A stretch of DNA of 64,000 nucleotides from Actinomycetota bacterium. GTDB lineage: Bacteria; Actinomycetota; Acidimicrobiia; Acidimicrobiales; CADCSY01. The notes beneath the pieces were generated by a model that saw only the letters and a list, made by a program, of their open reading frames with translations, was not told the origin of the DNA and made no database searches. Below, one piece after another: positions 51,540-60,056 of this stretch. A program made the translations under genes and the position numbers. Position 1 is the first letter of the stretch; every line of letters begins with the position of its first letter. The stretch is from positions 20,852-84,851 of the forward strand of contig SIRW01000090.1 of NCBI GenBank assembly GCA_004366205.1, in the 5' to 3' direction.

Positions 51540-51931
51540 TCGTCGTTGACGCCTCGGTGCTGGCGAACGTCGTCGCTGACGACGGCGCGGAGGGCCACCG
51601 AGCACGCGCGGAGCTTCGACAGGCCGGCGATGTTGCCGCTCCCGACTTGGTCGACGTCGAGACAGTCGCCGTCCTGCGGAAGCGATGGCTAGCGAAGACG
51701 ATTTCGGCTCGACGCTTCGCCTCCGCCGTTGACGATCTGGAGGCTCTGCCCATCGACCGGTATCCCACGCTTCCGTTCATGCGACGCGCATACGAGCTCC
51801 GTGACAACGTCACCGCCTACGACGCCTCCTACATCGCCCTCGCAGAGACCCTCGGGTGCGAGCTACTGACGGGCGACGCTCGGCTTGCCAAGGCTCCGGG
51901 AGCGCGGTGCGCCATCCGGCTGCTGACCTGA
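51536..51931 (+). CDS. FitB/VapC-like PIN-domain toxin
   Basis: A 131-residue ribonuclease toxin. Acidic residues fall in VVDASVLANVV, VDVETVAVL, YDASYIALAE and TGDARLAKA, the full PIN set. It starts at TTG 51536, overlapping the antitoxin stop (TTGA). VapC family toxins cleave tRNA or the sarcin-ricin loop; the target is unknown. It lies about 300 bases from the tRNA-Glu gene. Confidence 0.9.
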   Translation: MIVVDASVLANVVADDGAEGHRARAELRQAGDVAAPDLVDVETVAVLRKRWLAKTISARRFASAVDDLEALPIDRYPTLPFMRRAYELRDNVTAYDASYIALAETLGCELLTGDARLAKAPGARCAIRLLT

Positions 51932-52193
51932 CCACGCTGGATCGTGTCGTGCTTCTGGCCCGTCTCTCGGCGCAACCCCGCGCACCGTCCGAGCGGCCCG
52001 CTCTTAGAACTCCGGGCTGTACCGGCGATGCGTCGGTGCCGTCATCCATGCTGTCCGGAAGGCCACCACCCGGCCGGACGACGAGGCCTCCGAGCCGAGC
52101 GACGGGGGTCAGGAGTGACCGTCCGTGCCCGTCCGTGCCCGTTCGATCGGGCACGGATTGGGCACGCGGCGCCTTGTCGAGACCACCAACGAC

Positions 52194-52222
52194 AAAACCG
52201 CAGGCCTGTGACCTGCGGTTTT
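52194..52222 (-). terminator. intrinsic terminator after tRNA-Glu
   Basis: AAAACCGCAGG and CCTGCGGTTTT are perfect 11-base arms around a 7-base loop, ending in T residues on both strands. It lies six bases beyond the 3' end of the leftward tRNA and may also terminate rightward transcription from the toxin-antitoxin pair. The 262 bases between the toxin and this hairpin show no gene, only short repeats of CCGTCCGTGC. Confidence 0.8.
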
Positions 52223-52228
52223 GGGGAG

Positions 52229-52301
52229 CAGCCCCAACGGGATTCGAACCCGTGTCTCCACCTTGAGAGGGTGGTGTCCTAGGCCTCTAGGCGGTGGGGC
52301 C
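52229..52301 (-). tRNA. tRNA-Glu (anticodon CTC)
   Basis: On the minus strand the 73-base sequence folds as a cloverleaf: acceptor arms GGCCCCA and TGGGGCT, D-loop region with CCTAGG, anticodon stem CCACC/GGTGG around CTCTCAA with anticodon CTC, and T-arm ACGGGTTCGAATCCCGT. CCA is not encoded. The first acceptor pair is G-T. Confidence 0.95.
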
Positions 52302-52393
52302 GGGGGCCGGGTGTGACCCGGGCGAGTGTAGCGCGAGGGCCCTGCGGTCCCATCAGCGGCGCGGCGTGCCGGGTCCGCCCTGGCGCCGGCCCG

Positions 52394-53572
52394 TCAGCCA
52401 CGCCGCCGGGTGCCCGTGGTGAAACCCAGGACGGCTGCGGCGAAGAGCAGCAGAGCGCCGAGCACGTAGACGAGCCGGATCCCCAGCAGGTCGGCGACGA
52501 GCCCGCCGGCGGCAAGCGACACGAGCCGACTGGCGTTCCAGGTCACGTCGTAGAACGCGAAGACGCGGCCCCGGGCCGCCGGAGGAACCAACGTCTGCAG
52601 GGTGGACTGGTATGCGACCATGCCGGTCGAGGTGGACATGCCGTAGGCGACGAGCCCGGCGCCGGCGACGACGGCGTTCGGCACCGCGGCCAGGGTGAGG
52701 TCGACGCCCCCGCGCACGGCGAACGGGCCGAACAGCCACCGGCGGTCCCCGGCCCGGATCCAGCGCCGGAAGAGCACCGGTCCCAGTGCGGCACCGGCGC
52801 CGATGGCGCCGAGCAGGGTTCCGAACCCACCCGGCCCTACGCCCAACCACCGTTCGGCGAGCACCACCAGCAGGCCACCGGTGGCGCCAGCCGAGAGCGA
52901 GGCGAGCACCTGGACGACGGCCAGCCGGGAGAGCAACGCGTCGGCGCGCACGGAGCGGACGCCGCCCAGCACCGCTTCCCAACCCCGCTCCGTGACCTCC
53001 GCCGGCGCGCGGCCCGCCCCGAGCCCCCCGAGGAGCAGCGCCGAGGCGATGAAGGTTCCGGCGTTCACGGCAAAGGCGGCCTCGACGCCGTACGCGACGA
53101 TGACCACGCCGGCCGTCGGAGCCAGCGCGACCTGGGCGAGGACGGCGGTGCTCCACAGGGTGCTGTTGGCGGTGACGACGTCCTCGTCGCTCACCACCTC
53201 CGGCAGCAGCGACCCGGCGGCCGGGTTGAAGACCACCGCGCCGGCGGAGAGGCCGAAGGCGACGGCGTAGGCCACCCCGACCTGGTCGGTGACGGCGACG
53301 AGCACGAGGGCGCACGCCGCCCGGAACAGGTCAGCGGCGATCATCAACCGCCGTCGGGGCAGCCGGTCCGCCGCCAACCCGGCGACCGGCGCGAGCAGCA
53401 GCACGGGCGCCACCTCGAACATCACCGCGCCGGCGACACCCAGGCCTGAACCCGTCAGGTGGAACACCAGCACGACCAGGGCGACCGTGTTGAAGGCGTC
53501 CCCCGCGCGCGACACCGAGTGTGCCAGGAACAGCCGGCGGAACTCGCCGTTGCGGCGGAGGAGTGCGATCAG
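52394..53572 (-). CDS. MFS transporter
   Basis: A 392-residue, 12-helix transporter of the enterobactin-exporter/macrolide-efflux-like MFS group. It opens IALLRRNGEFRRLFLAHSVS and has the loop 2-3 motif as LAADRLPRRRLM, with AGSLLPEVVSDEDVVTANS after helix 4-5. It probably exports a drug or metabolite. A CTG at 53572, overlapping the stop of the upstream gene (CTGA), gives a natural N-terminus; the frame is open to 53746 without homologous sequence. No substrate is suggested by the neighbours. Confidence 0.87.
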   Translation of the reverse strand: MIALLRRNGEFRRLFLAHSVSRAGDAFNTVALVVLVFHLTGSGLGVAGAVMFEVAPVLLLAPVAGLAADRLPRRRLMIAADLFRAACALVLVAVTDQVGVAYAVAFGLSAGAVVFNPAAGSLLPEVVSDEDVVTANSTLWSTAVLAQVALAPTAGVVIVAYGVEAAFAVNAGTFIASALLLGGLGAGRAPAEVTERGWEAVLGGVRSVRADALLSRLAVVQVLASLSAGATGGLLVVLAERWLGVGPGGFGTLLGAIGAGAALGPVLFRRWIRAGDRRWLFGPFAVRGGVDLTLAAVPNAVVAGAGLVAYGMSTSTGMVAYQSTLQTLVPPAARGRVFAFYDVTWNASRLVSLAAGGLVADLLGIRLVYVLGALLLFAAAVLGFTTGTRRRG

Positions 53573-53988
53573 CGGCGCAGCTTGCTGTCGGGGGGCTCCC
53601 AGTCGGCGGGGCGCTCCTTGTGGTTGGAGAACTCCACCGACCACTGCCACCAGCTCTTGTCCTCCGCGTGGCGCCAGGCGGTGAGCACGCCGACCTCGCC
53701 GCCGGGGAGCAGGACCGGCAGCCCGAGGTGGCTGTCGTCGGGCCACACCTCACGTCGCTCGACGCCGTCGCCGGCGAGGACCAGCTCGGTGATCGGCGAG
53801 TACTCCCCCTCGCGCTCGGCGGCGCCGCGGGCGACGACGGTGTCGTCGTCGGCGACCACCTCGATCTCGAGCTGGCCGGGTGCGGCGTGCACCAGCACCC
53901 GCCGGAGGTCACCTGCGGTCAGGCACCGGGCGAACTCGAGGCCGTTCATGCCGCCGTCACCGCTGCGGAGGTTCCAGGTCCAGTTCAT
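53569..53988 (-). CDS. conserved hypothetical protein
   Basis: A 139-residue soluble protein I do not recognise. Composition is rich in tryptophan and acidic residues, beginning MNWTWNLRSGDGGMNGLEFA and ending SVEFSNHKERPADWEPPDSK. Alternating strands (LEIEVVADDDTVVARGAA) suggest a beta-rich fold. It is directly coupled to the MFS transporter. Confidence 0.68.
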   Translation of the reverse strand: MNWTWNLRSGDGGMNGLEFARCLTAGDLRRVLVHAAPGQLEIEVVADDDTVVARGAAEREGEYSPITELVLAGDGVERREVWPDDSHLGLPVLLPGGEVGVLTAWRHAEDKSWWQWSVEFSNHKERPADWEPPDSKLRR

Positions 53989-54035
53989 GCCCCTGCCCTA
54001 TCCCACGGCGGGGTCCGCGAAACGACGGGCACGCG

Positions 54036-54365
54036 TCAGGCGATGGTGAACAGCCGGGAGAGCCCGCTGATCTCGAGGAGCTTGCGGACCTGGTCGGATG
54101 GGCGCCGCAAGGTGACGACGCCCTGGTTCTCCTTGCTGTGCTTGAGCGTGTGGACGAGCGCGGACAGCCCGCTCGAGTCGATGAACGCCACACCGGCCAG
54201 GTCGATGACGACGTGGCGCCCGCCGAGGTCACCCACCTCCTCGATGCGGGCGCGGAGCACCTCGCTGGTGTAGAGGTCGAGCTCGCCGGCGAGCTCGACC
54301 TCCACGCGCGATCCCGACTCGGTCACCTCGCATCGGAAGGCCGGGGGGTTCCCGGTGGGGCTCAT
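54036..54365 (-). CDS. STAS-domain anti-sigma factor antagonist
   Basis: A 109-residue STAS protein. VELAGELDLYTSEVLRARI and VVIDLAGVAFIDSSGLSALV contain the phosphorylatable serine in DSSGL. By family, the unphosphorylated form binds an anti-sigma kinase and frees its sigma factor. Its ATG overlaps the stop of the PP2C-kinase gene by four bases, so substrate and enzymes are made together. Confidence 0.93.
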   Translation of the reverse strand: MSPTGNPPAFRCEVTESGSRVEVELAGELDLYTSEVLRARIEEVGDLGGRHVVIDLAGVAFIDSSGLSALVHTLKHSKENQGVVTLRRPSDQVRKLLEISGLSRLFTIA

Positions 54366-56017
54366 GCGATTCCTCCTGCGTCGGCGAGCGGGAGCACGCC
54401 GCGCACGATCGCCCGGACGAGCGTCACCCCGTGGCGCCGCTCGACCACCACGTCGTCGACCAGGCCCCGCACGATGAACAGGCCCCGCCCCCGCTCGCCC
54501 TCGAGCGCCGGGAGCTCGTCGGCCGGCGGGAGCTCCCCGCTCAGCCCGGCGCCGTCGTCCTCGGCCTCGACGACCACGTCGGCGCCCTCGACCCAGGCCC
54601 GCAGGCAGCACGAGCCCTCGGCACCGCTGGAGGCCCGCAGCGCGTTGGTCGCCAGCTCGGACGCGACGAGCAGCAGGTCGTCGACCTGGCTCCTCTCGAG
54701 GGGCTGCGACGCCATCCACAGCGAGAAGAACGCCCGCACGAGGGGGATCGACACCGGCCGGGGCGAGAACCGGTACTCGAAGGCGCCGACCGGCGCAGCC
54801 GAGCTGGCCTCCTGCGGCGGCACCCGGCGGCGCAGCACGAGCGCGAGCGTGTCGTCGCGCCGCTCGGAGCCGGCGAGCGACCGCTCCACCAGCACCCGGG
54901 GAAGGTGCCGGGCCGGGTAGCGGGCGGTCTCGGCGGCCGCCTGCTTCAGCTCCTCGATGCCGCGGGCGATGTTGCGGGTCGCTTCGATCAGCCCGTCGGT
55001 GTAGAGGATCAGCGTGTCGAAGCGCCCGAGGTGCCGCTCGACGAGCACCTCGCTGCCGGCGTGCGGCCAGCCGACGGCGATCCCCGGGGCGGCGAGCTCC
55101 TCGACCTCGCCGCCGGACCGCACGACGAGCGCCGGAGGGTGACTGGCGCCCGCCAGGAGCAGCCGGCCGGTGCTCGGGGTGTAGCGCCCGACGAGGAGCG
55201 TGGCGACGAGCTCGGGGTTGTGGGCGGCGAGCAGCTCGTGGGTGCGGCCGACCATCCGCTCCACGGGACAGCCGTCGAGGGCCAGGATCCGCAGAGCGTG
55301 CACGACGGCCAGGGCGTGCTTGGTGGCCTGCACACCCTTGCCCAGCACGTCGACCACGCACAGGTGGAGGTCGCCGTCGGGCAGCACCTGCCAGTCGTAG
55401 AGGTCGCCGCCCGTGGCCTGGGCGGGATCCGCGGGGAGGTAGTGCACGGCGAGATCGGTCTCGGGCACGTCGGGGCGCGGCGGGCGGACGGCGGCCTGCA
55501 GCTGCTCCACGACGAGGCGCTGGAAGGCCTCGCGCTCCTCGGCGGCGAACAGCTGCAGCTCGTACTCGCCGAGGCGCTTCAGCTCGGTGGCGTCGCGGAA
55601 CAGCACGACGACGCCGACGATCCGCTCGCCCTCGCGCACCGGCGCGGCCGTGAGCTCCGCCGGGAAGGGCTCACCGCCCTTGGGCTGCAGCTTCAGGTCG
55701 GCCCGCACCACCTGGCCGCCGTCGAGCGCGGCCCGCACGGGGCACCCGTCGCTCTCGGCGACCAGCTCCTCGAACGGAAGGCCCACCAGCTCGGCGCCGA
55801 CACCCGCGAGCAGCTCGACCGCCGCGGGGTTGGCGAAGGCGACACGGCCGTCGGGCTCGATGGCGAGGATGCCCTCCTGGGCGGCGGCGACGACGAGCTC
55901 GTGCCAGGAGGCGACGGTCCCCGTCGCGGCCCCGCCGCTGCTGCGGGGGCCGCGGCGCAGCAGGGCATCGAGGACCCCAGCCCCGCCGCCCGCCGGGCGT
56001 GCCGGCTGCGCATTCAC
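54362..56017 (-). CDS. PAS-PP2C phosphatase-HATPase partner-switching regulator
   Basis: A 551-residue soluble protein with three modules: PAS (about 38-150, EGILAIEPDGRVAFANPAA), an RsbU/SpoIIE phosphatase (about 185-385, with GGDLYDWQVL, VVDVLGKGVQATKHAL and ERRDDTLALVL supplying metal-binding aspartates) and a C-terminal RsbW-like kinase domain (about 405-545, N box ASELATNAL, DDGAGLSG, GRGLFIVRGL). Phosphatase and kinase on one chain could set the phosphorylation state of the adjacent STAS protein in response to the PAS signal. No sigma factor gene is near. Confidence 0.93.
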   Translation of the reverse strand: MNAQPARPAGGGAGVLDALLRRGPRSSGGAATGTVASWHELVVAAAQEGILAIEPDGRVAFANPAAVELLAGVGAELVGLPFEELVAESDGCPVRAALDGGQVVRADLKLQPKGGEPFPAELTAAPVREGERIVGVVVLFRDATELKRLGEYELQLFAAEEREAFQRLVVEQLQAAVRPPRPDVPETDLAVHYLPADPAQATGGDLYDWQVLPDGDLHLCVVDVLGKGVQATKHALAVVHALRILALDGCPVERMVGRTHELLAAHNPELVATLLVGRYTPSTGRLLLAGASHPPALVVRSGGEVEELAAPGIAVGWPHAGSEVLVERHLGRFDTLILYTDGLIEATRNIARGIEELKQAAAETARYPARHLPRVLVERSLAGSERRDDTLALVLRRRVPPQEASSAAPVGAFEYRFSPRPVSIPLVRAFFSLWMASQPLERSQVDDLLLVASELATNALRASSGAEGSCCLRAWVEGADVVVEAEDDGAGLSGELPPADELPALEGERGRGLFIVRGLVDDVVVERRHGVTLVRAIVRGVLPLADAGGIA

Positions 56018-56076
56018 CCGGCCAGTGTACCGACGCCCGCGCCCGGGCCGGGGAAGGCCGGGACCGGGGGTGACGC

Positions 56077-56934
56077 TCAGCCGCCGGCGGAGGCGCGCAG
56101 CGCCCGCAGGTGGTCGCTGGCCATGGCGTGCGCCCGGGTCATGAGCTCTTCGGAGCGGCTGAAGTCGTCGTAGCGGAGCTTCGCGGGCGGCACGACGGCC
56201 GGCAGCACGACGGCTTCGACCGTGGTCGGCAGGTTCCGCATGTCGAGGTGAAACCGGAACCCGCGCCCGATCGAGAACGCCTGGAGCAGCACGTCGAGCG
56301 GGCGCTTCGGTTCGGGCCGGGGCCGGAAGAAGTTGCCGACGTGCATCACCACCAGCCGCTCGGCACCCAGCGCCAGGGCCCGGCTGACCGGCACGTTGTC
56401 GATCACGCCCCCGTCGATGTAGTCCTCACCGTCGATGGCGACGGGCGGGAACACGGCGGGCAGCGCCGCCGAGGCGAGGAGCGGAGCCGCGAGCGGACCC
56501 GACCAGAACCAGCGCTCGGCGGAGCGGGCGAGGGACACGGCCACGCACTGGAACGGCACCTGGAGGTCCTCGAACCGCTCGGGCAGGTGCGCCTCGAGGA
56601 CCGCCCGGAGGCCGTCGTTCGTGTGCAGGGCCTTGCCCTTGCGCAGCAGCAGCCACGGTCCCGCCAGCCGGCCCGACGGCCAGATGCCGCCGTCGTCGAG
56701 GCTCCGCCACAGCTCGGCCAGCTGCTCGACGCCTTCGAGCGTCGGGTCGGCGGCGATGGCGGCGCCGTTGAGCGCCCCCGCCGAGCACCCGACGATCAGG
56801 TCGGGCACGAGCCCGTGCTCGAGGGCGGCCCGCAGCATCCCCACCTGCATGGCACCGAGGTTCCCGCCCCCACCCAGCACGAAGGCCGTGCGGGGGTGGC
56901 GCCCCCCCAGCGGTAGCGATCGAACCACCGCCAT
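56077..56934 (-). CDS. patatin-like phospholipase
   Basis: A 285-residue lipid hydrolase of the RssA/patatin family. The oxyanion loop is LGGGGNLGAMQVGML, the nucleophilic serine is in VGCSAGALNG, and the catalytic aspartate in YIDGGVIDNVP. There is no signal peptide or membrane helix, so it acts inside the cell, likely on phospholipids or neutral lipids. It lies upstream of the PAS-PP2C gene on the same strand with a 59-base gap. Confidence 0.92.
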   Translation of the reverse strand: MAVVRSLPLGGRHPRTAFVLGGGGNLGAMQVGMLRAALEHGLVPDLIVGCSAGALNGAAIAADPTLEGVEQLAELWRSLDDGGIWPSGRLAGPWLLLRKGKALHTNDGLRAVLEAHLPERFEDLQVPFQCVAVSLARSAERWFWSGPLAAPLLASAALPAVFPPVAIDGEDYIDGGVIDNVPVSRALALGAERLVVMHVGNFFRPRPEPKRPLDVLLQAFSIGRGFRFHLDMRNLPTTVEAVVLPAVVPPAKLRYDDFSRSEELMTRAHAMASDHLRALRASAGG

Positions 56935-57017
56935 GTGCTCCCTCCTGGCTCAAGGGTACGCATCTGCGCCGGTCGTGGCCAGGGGCCCGGACGCAGCGCC
57001 CCGGGGCGTGGCGACGG

Positions 57018-57956
57018 TCAGGTGACCTCGAGGGGCGGGAGGGACGCGGCGATCTCGGCGCGGCGGGGCTCGAGCCAGGGCGGCAGCTGCAGCGTCTCGC
57101 CGAGGCGCTCGGCGGGCTCATCGACGGTGAAGCCGGGCGCGTCGGTGGCGATCTCGAACAGCACGCCGCCGGGCTCCCGGAAGTAGATCGAGCGGAAGTA
57201 CTTGCGGTCGATGACCGGGGTGACGTCGAGGCCGGCCTCGGCGATCTCCTCGCGCCACGCCGCTTGCGTCTCCTCGTCGGGGGCGCGCCAGGCCACGTGG
57301 TGCACGGTGCCGGCCGCGACCAGGCCGCGCGGCGCGTCGGGGTGGGGCACCACGTCGACCAGCTGCCCAGCGCCGCCATCGCCCACGGCGAACCGGGTGC
57401 GGCCGGCCTCCTCGCCCACCACGTGGAACCCGAGCGTGCCGGCGAGCACGTGGGCGGTGGCCTCGAACCCCTCCTCGGTCATGGTCACGGCGTGAAAGCC
57501 CCGGACGGCGTGCTCACCGGGCACGGGACCGTCCTGGGGCGGCTCGGCGACCGCGCCCTTGTGAGCGACAAGCTCGAGCAGCAGGCCGTCGGGATCCTCG
57601 AAGGCGACGACCTCCTCGTCGAACCGGGTCACCGGCTCGGTCACACCGATGCCGAGGGCGGCGAGCCGGTCGCGCCACCACCCGATCGAGCCGGGGGGGA
57701 CGGTGAAGGCGGTGGCGGTGGCCTGGCCGGTGCCCCGCCGGCCCGACGGGCTGCCCGGCCACGGGAAGAACGTGAGGACCGTGCCCGGGTGGCCGACCTC
57801 GTCGCCGTAGTACAGGTGGTAGGTGTCGGGCGCGTCGAAGTTGACGGTCTGCTTGATCATCCGCAGGCCGAGCACCTCGCGGTAGAAGTCGACGTTGCGC
57901 TGGGGCTCGCCCGCGACGGCCGTGACGTGGTGGATGCCGAGGGGCTGGACGCTCAC
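57018..57956 (-). CDS. ring-cleaving dioxygenase, VOC superfamily
   Basis: A 312-residue protein with two vicinal-oxygen-chelate halves (about 5-135 and 150-290). GIHHVTAVAGEPQRNVDFYR opens the first with the metal histidine, and RGFHAVTMTEEGFEATAHVL the second; VHHVAWRAPDEETQ and GGVLFEIATD carry further ligands. MhqO/LinE-type relatives cleave hydroquinones. It is the last gene of the 57018-62401 operon, nine bases after the permease, which suggests the imported compound yields an aromatic ring. The substrate is not known. Confidence 0.9.
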   Translation of the reverse strand: MSVQPLGIHHVTAVAGEPQRNVDFYREVLGLRMIKQTVNFDAPDTYHLYYGDEVGHPGTVLTFFPWPGSPSGRRGTGQATATAFTVPPGSIGWWRDRLAALGIGVTEPVTRFDEEVVAFEDPDGLLLELVAHKGAVAEPPQDGPVPGEHAVRGFHAVTMTEEGFEATAHVLAGTLGFHVVGEEAGRTRFAVGDGGAGQLVDVVPHPDAPRGLVAAGTVHHVAWRAPDEETQAAWREEIAEAGLDVTPVIDRKYFRSIYFREPGGVLFEIATDAPGFTVDEPAERLGETLQLPPWLEPRRAEIAASLPPLEVT

Positions 57957-57965
57957 GCGCCAACG

Positions 57966-58835
57966 CTACCGGCGTTCGCGCAGCAGCGTCCGAGCCAGGG
58001 CGTCGAGGAGGAAGCCCACGAAGCCGACGAGCAGCACGATGGCGACGAGCTCGTCGTAGGCGAGGCGGTCCCGGGCGTTGAGGACGGCGAACCCGAGGCC
58101 GGACTGCACGCCGAGCATCTCGGCGGGCACCAGCACGATCCAGCTGACGCCGAGGGCCAGGCGCAGGCCCGTGAGCACGTGCTGGCGCACGCCCGGCACG
58201 ATGACCGAGGCCAGCACCTCGCGCCGGGTCGCCCCGAGCGAGCGGGCCACGAGCACGAGCCGGCTGTCCAGGGCCCGCACGCCCGCCGCGGTGCTGAGGG
58301 TGATCGGCCAGACGGCCGTGACGGCCACGATGAACTGCACGGGGCGGTCGCCGACGCCGAAGACCGCCACCGCGATCGGCGCCCAGGCCAGCGGCGACAC
58401 CATGCGCAGGAACTGCACGACCAGGGCCGACGCCCGCTCGGCGAGGGCGACGACGCCGAGCAGCAGGCCGAGCGGGACCCCGACGAGCACGGCGGCGCCG
58501 AGCCCGGTTCCCAGCCGGTAGACGCTCGCCCGCACGTGGGGCCATGCCTGCCCGCCGGTCAGCAGCTCCCACAGGGCCCGGAAGCCGTCGGCGGGGTTGA
58601 AGCGGGCCGCCAGCGTGCCGTCCCCGACGAGCACCGACGTCCACAGGTGCCAGATCCCGATGACCACGGCCACCGTCGCGAGCTGGAGGCCGGCGGTCCG
58701 CGCGCGGGCGGCGACGCTCTCGGCTCGCCGCCGGCGGATCCCGCCGCCGGGGAGGCTGCCCCCCAGGTCACCGACGTCGACGGGCCGGGGCCCGGCCGTG
58801 CGCTCGTCGCGGGCGGGAGCGGTGAGGTCGGTCAC
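57966..58835 (-). CDS. ABC transporter permease, SsuC/TauC family
   Basis: A 289-residue inner-membrane permease with six helices. The EAA loop with its conserved glycine is in RSLGATRREVLASVIVPGV. The N-terminal 30 residues are cytoplasmic. It acts with the 60053-60817 ATPase and the 58839-60056 binding protein to import a small anion such as a sulfonate, nitrate-like or aromatic compound. Three bases separate it from the binding-protein gene. Confidence 0.93.
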   Translation of the reverse strand: MTDLTAPARDERTAGPRPVDVGDLGGSLPGGGIRRRRAESVAARARTAGLQLATVAVVIGIWHLWTSVLVGDGTLAARFNPADGFRALWELLTGGQAWPHVRASVYRLGTGLGAAVLVGVPLGLLLGVVALAERASALVVQFLRMVSPLAWAPIAVAVFGVGDRPVQFIVAVTAVWPITLSTAAGVRALDSRLVLVARSLGATRREVLASVIVPGVRQHVLTGLRLALGVSWIVLVPAEMLGVQSGLGFAVLNARDRLAYDELVAIVLLVGFVGFLLDALARTLLRERR

Positions 58836-58838
58836 GCG

Positions 58839-60056
58839 TCAGACCTCGATCGTCTCGGTGCGGGTCAGGTCCCCGGGTAGGCCGAAGGTGTCGGTTCCGA
58901 CGACCTCGAGGGCGGCACGCACGAAGCGGTCCTCGACCAGCTCGCCGTGGACCTCGGCAGGGACGAGCTCGTCGAGGAACGTGCGGTCCCCGGCCACCTC
59001 GGTCTCCTGCATGCGGCGCACGAGCTCCTCGGTGTAGGAGGGGAACGGGAACGGCGCGAACCCGATCCGGCGTGACCCCCACTCGGGGTGGCGGATCGCG
59101 CCGGTGGGACCGTAGTGCTCCACGTCGTAGTACGTGAGGGCCCGCTCGATGGCCGGCAGCGGCTGGGGCAGGTAGCCCTCGGCCAGGATCGAGGCGACCT
59201 CGGTCAGGTTGTCCCGCGCGAACGCCTGGGCGGTGACGACGGCGTTCACGAGCGACTGCACCGACGCGGGCTGGTCCTCGACCAGCTCGTCGCGCACCAT
59301 CACCACGCAGCACGCGTGGTCGCGCCACAGGTCGCCGGTGAAGCGCAGGATGCGGCCGACCTCCTGCACCTCGGCGGCGGCGTTGAAGGGGTCGGCCACG
59401 ATGTAGCCGGCGATGCTGCCCCCGGCCAGGGCGGGAGGCATGTCGGGCGGGGGCATCACCACGAGCTTGACGGTGCGCTCGGCGGCCGACGCGTCGCCGT
59501 CGATGACGGGCCGCAGGCCGGACTCGCGCAGCAGGATCTGCAGAGCCACGTTGTGGATCGAGTAGAAGAACGGGATCGCCACGGTCGTGCCCGCCAGGTC
59601 CTCGACCGTCTCGATGCCGGGGGCGACGGTCAACGCCGAGCCGTTGGTGTGGTTCCAGGCGACGATGCGGCCGGCCACGCCCTGGTCGAAGCGCAGCTGC
59701 ACCCCGAGCGGCATGAGCACGTGCATGACGTCGATCTGGCGGGCCTGGAACGCCTCGGCGATGTCCGGCCAGCCGCGGAACAGGGTCGGGTCCGGCACGC
59801 TCAGGCCCTCGTCCTCGTAGTAGCCCTGGGCGTGGGCGACGAGCAGCGGGGTGGCGTCGGTGATCGGCAGGTAGCCCACCCGCAGCTGGGCGGCGGGCGT
59901 GGTGCCGGGATCGCCGGCGGTGTCCGGGCCGGTGCCGGCGTCCCCGCACGCGGCGAGCAGCCCACCGGCGCCGGCGACGACGCCGGTGGCGCCGAGGAGC
60001 CCCAGGAAGCGCCGACGGTCGATGCCGCCGGTCGTGAGCCGATGGTGGGGGTTCAC
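58839..60056 (-). CDS. ABC transporter substrate-binding lipoprotein, SsuA/NMT1 family
   Basis: A 405-residue exported protein with a twin-arginine signal (DRRRFLGLLGATG) and lipobox LLAACGD, so Tat-exported and lipidated. The binding fold starts QLRVGYLPITDATPLLVAHA, resembling NMT1/SsuA/nitrate-binding proteins; MHVLMPLGVQLRFDQGVAG is near the hinge. Its size is larger than typical SsuA (about 320), closer to the nitrate-binding NrtA class. GTG 60056 overlaps the ATPase stop. Confidence 0.92.
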   Translation of the reverse strand: MNPHHRLTTGGIDRRRFLGLLGATGVVAGAGGLLAACGDAGTGPDTAGDPGTTPAAQLRVGYLPITDATPLLVAHAQGYYEDEGLSVPDPTLFRGWPDIAEAFQARQIDVMHVLMPLGVQLRFDQGVAGRIVAWNHTNGSALTVAPGIETVEDLAGTTVAIPFFYSIHNVALQILLRESGLRPVIDGDASAAERTVKLVVMPPPDMPPALAGGSIAGYIVADPFNAAAEVQEVGRILRFTGDLWRDHACCVVMVRDELVEDQPASVQSLVNAVVTAQAFARDNLTEVASILAEGYLPQPLPAIERALTYYDVEHYGPTGAIRHPEWGSRRIGFAPFPFPSYTEELVRRMQETEVAGDRTFLDELVPAEVHGELVEDRFVRAALEVVGTDTFGLPGDLTRTETIEV

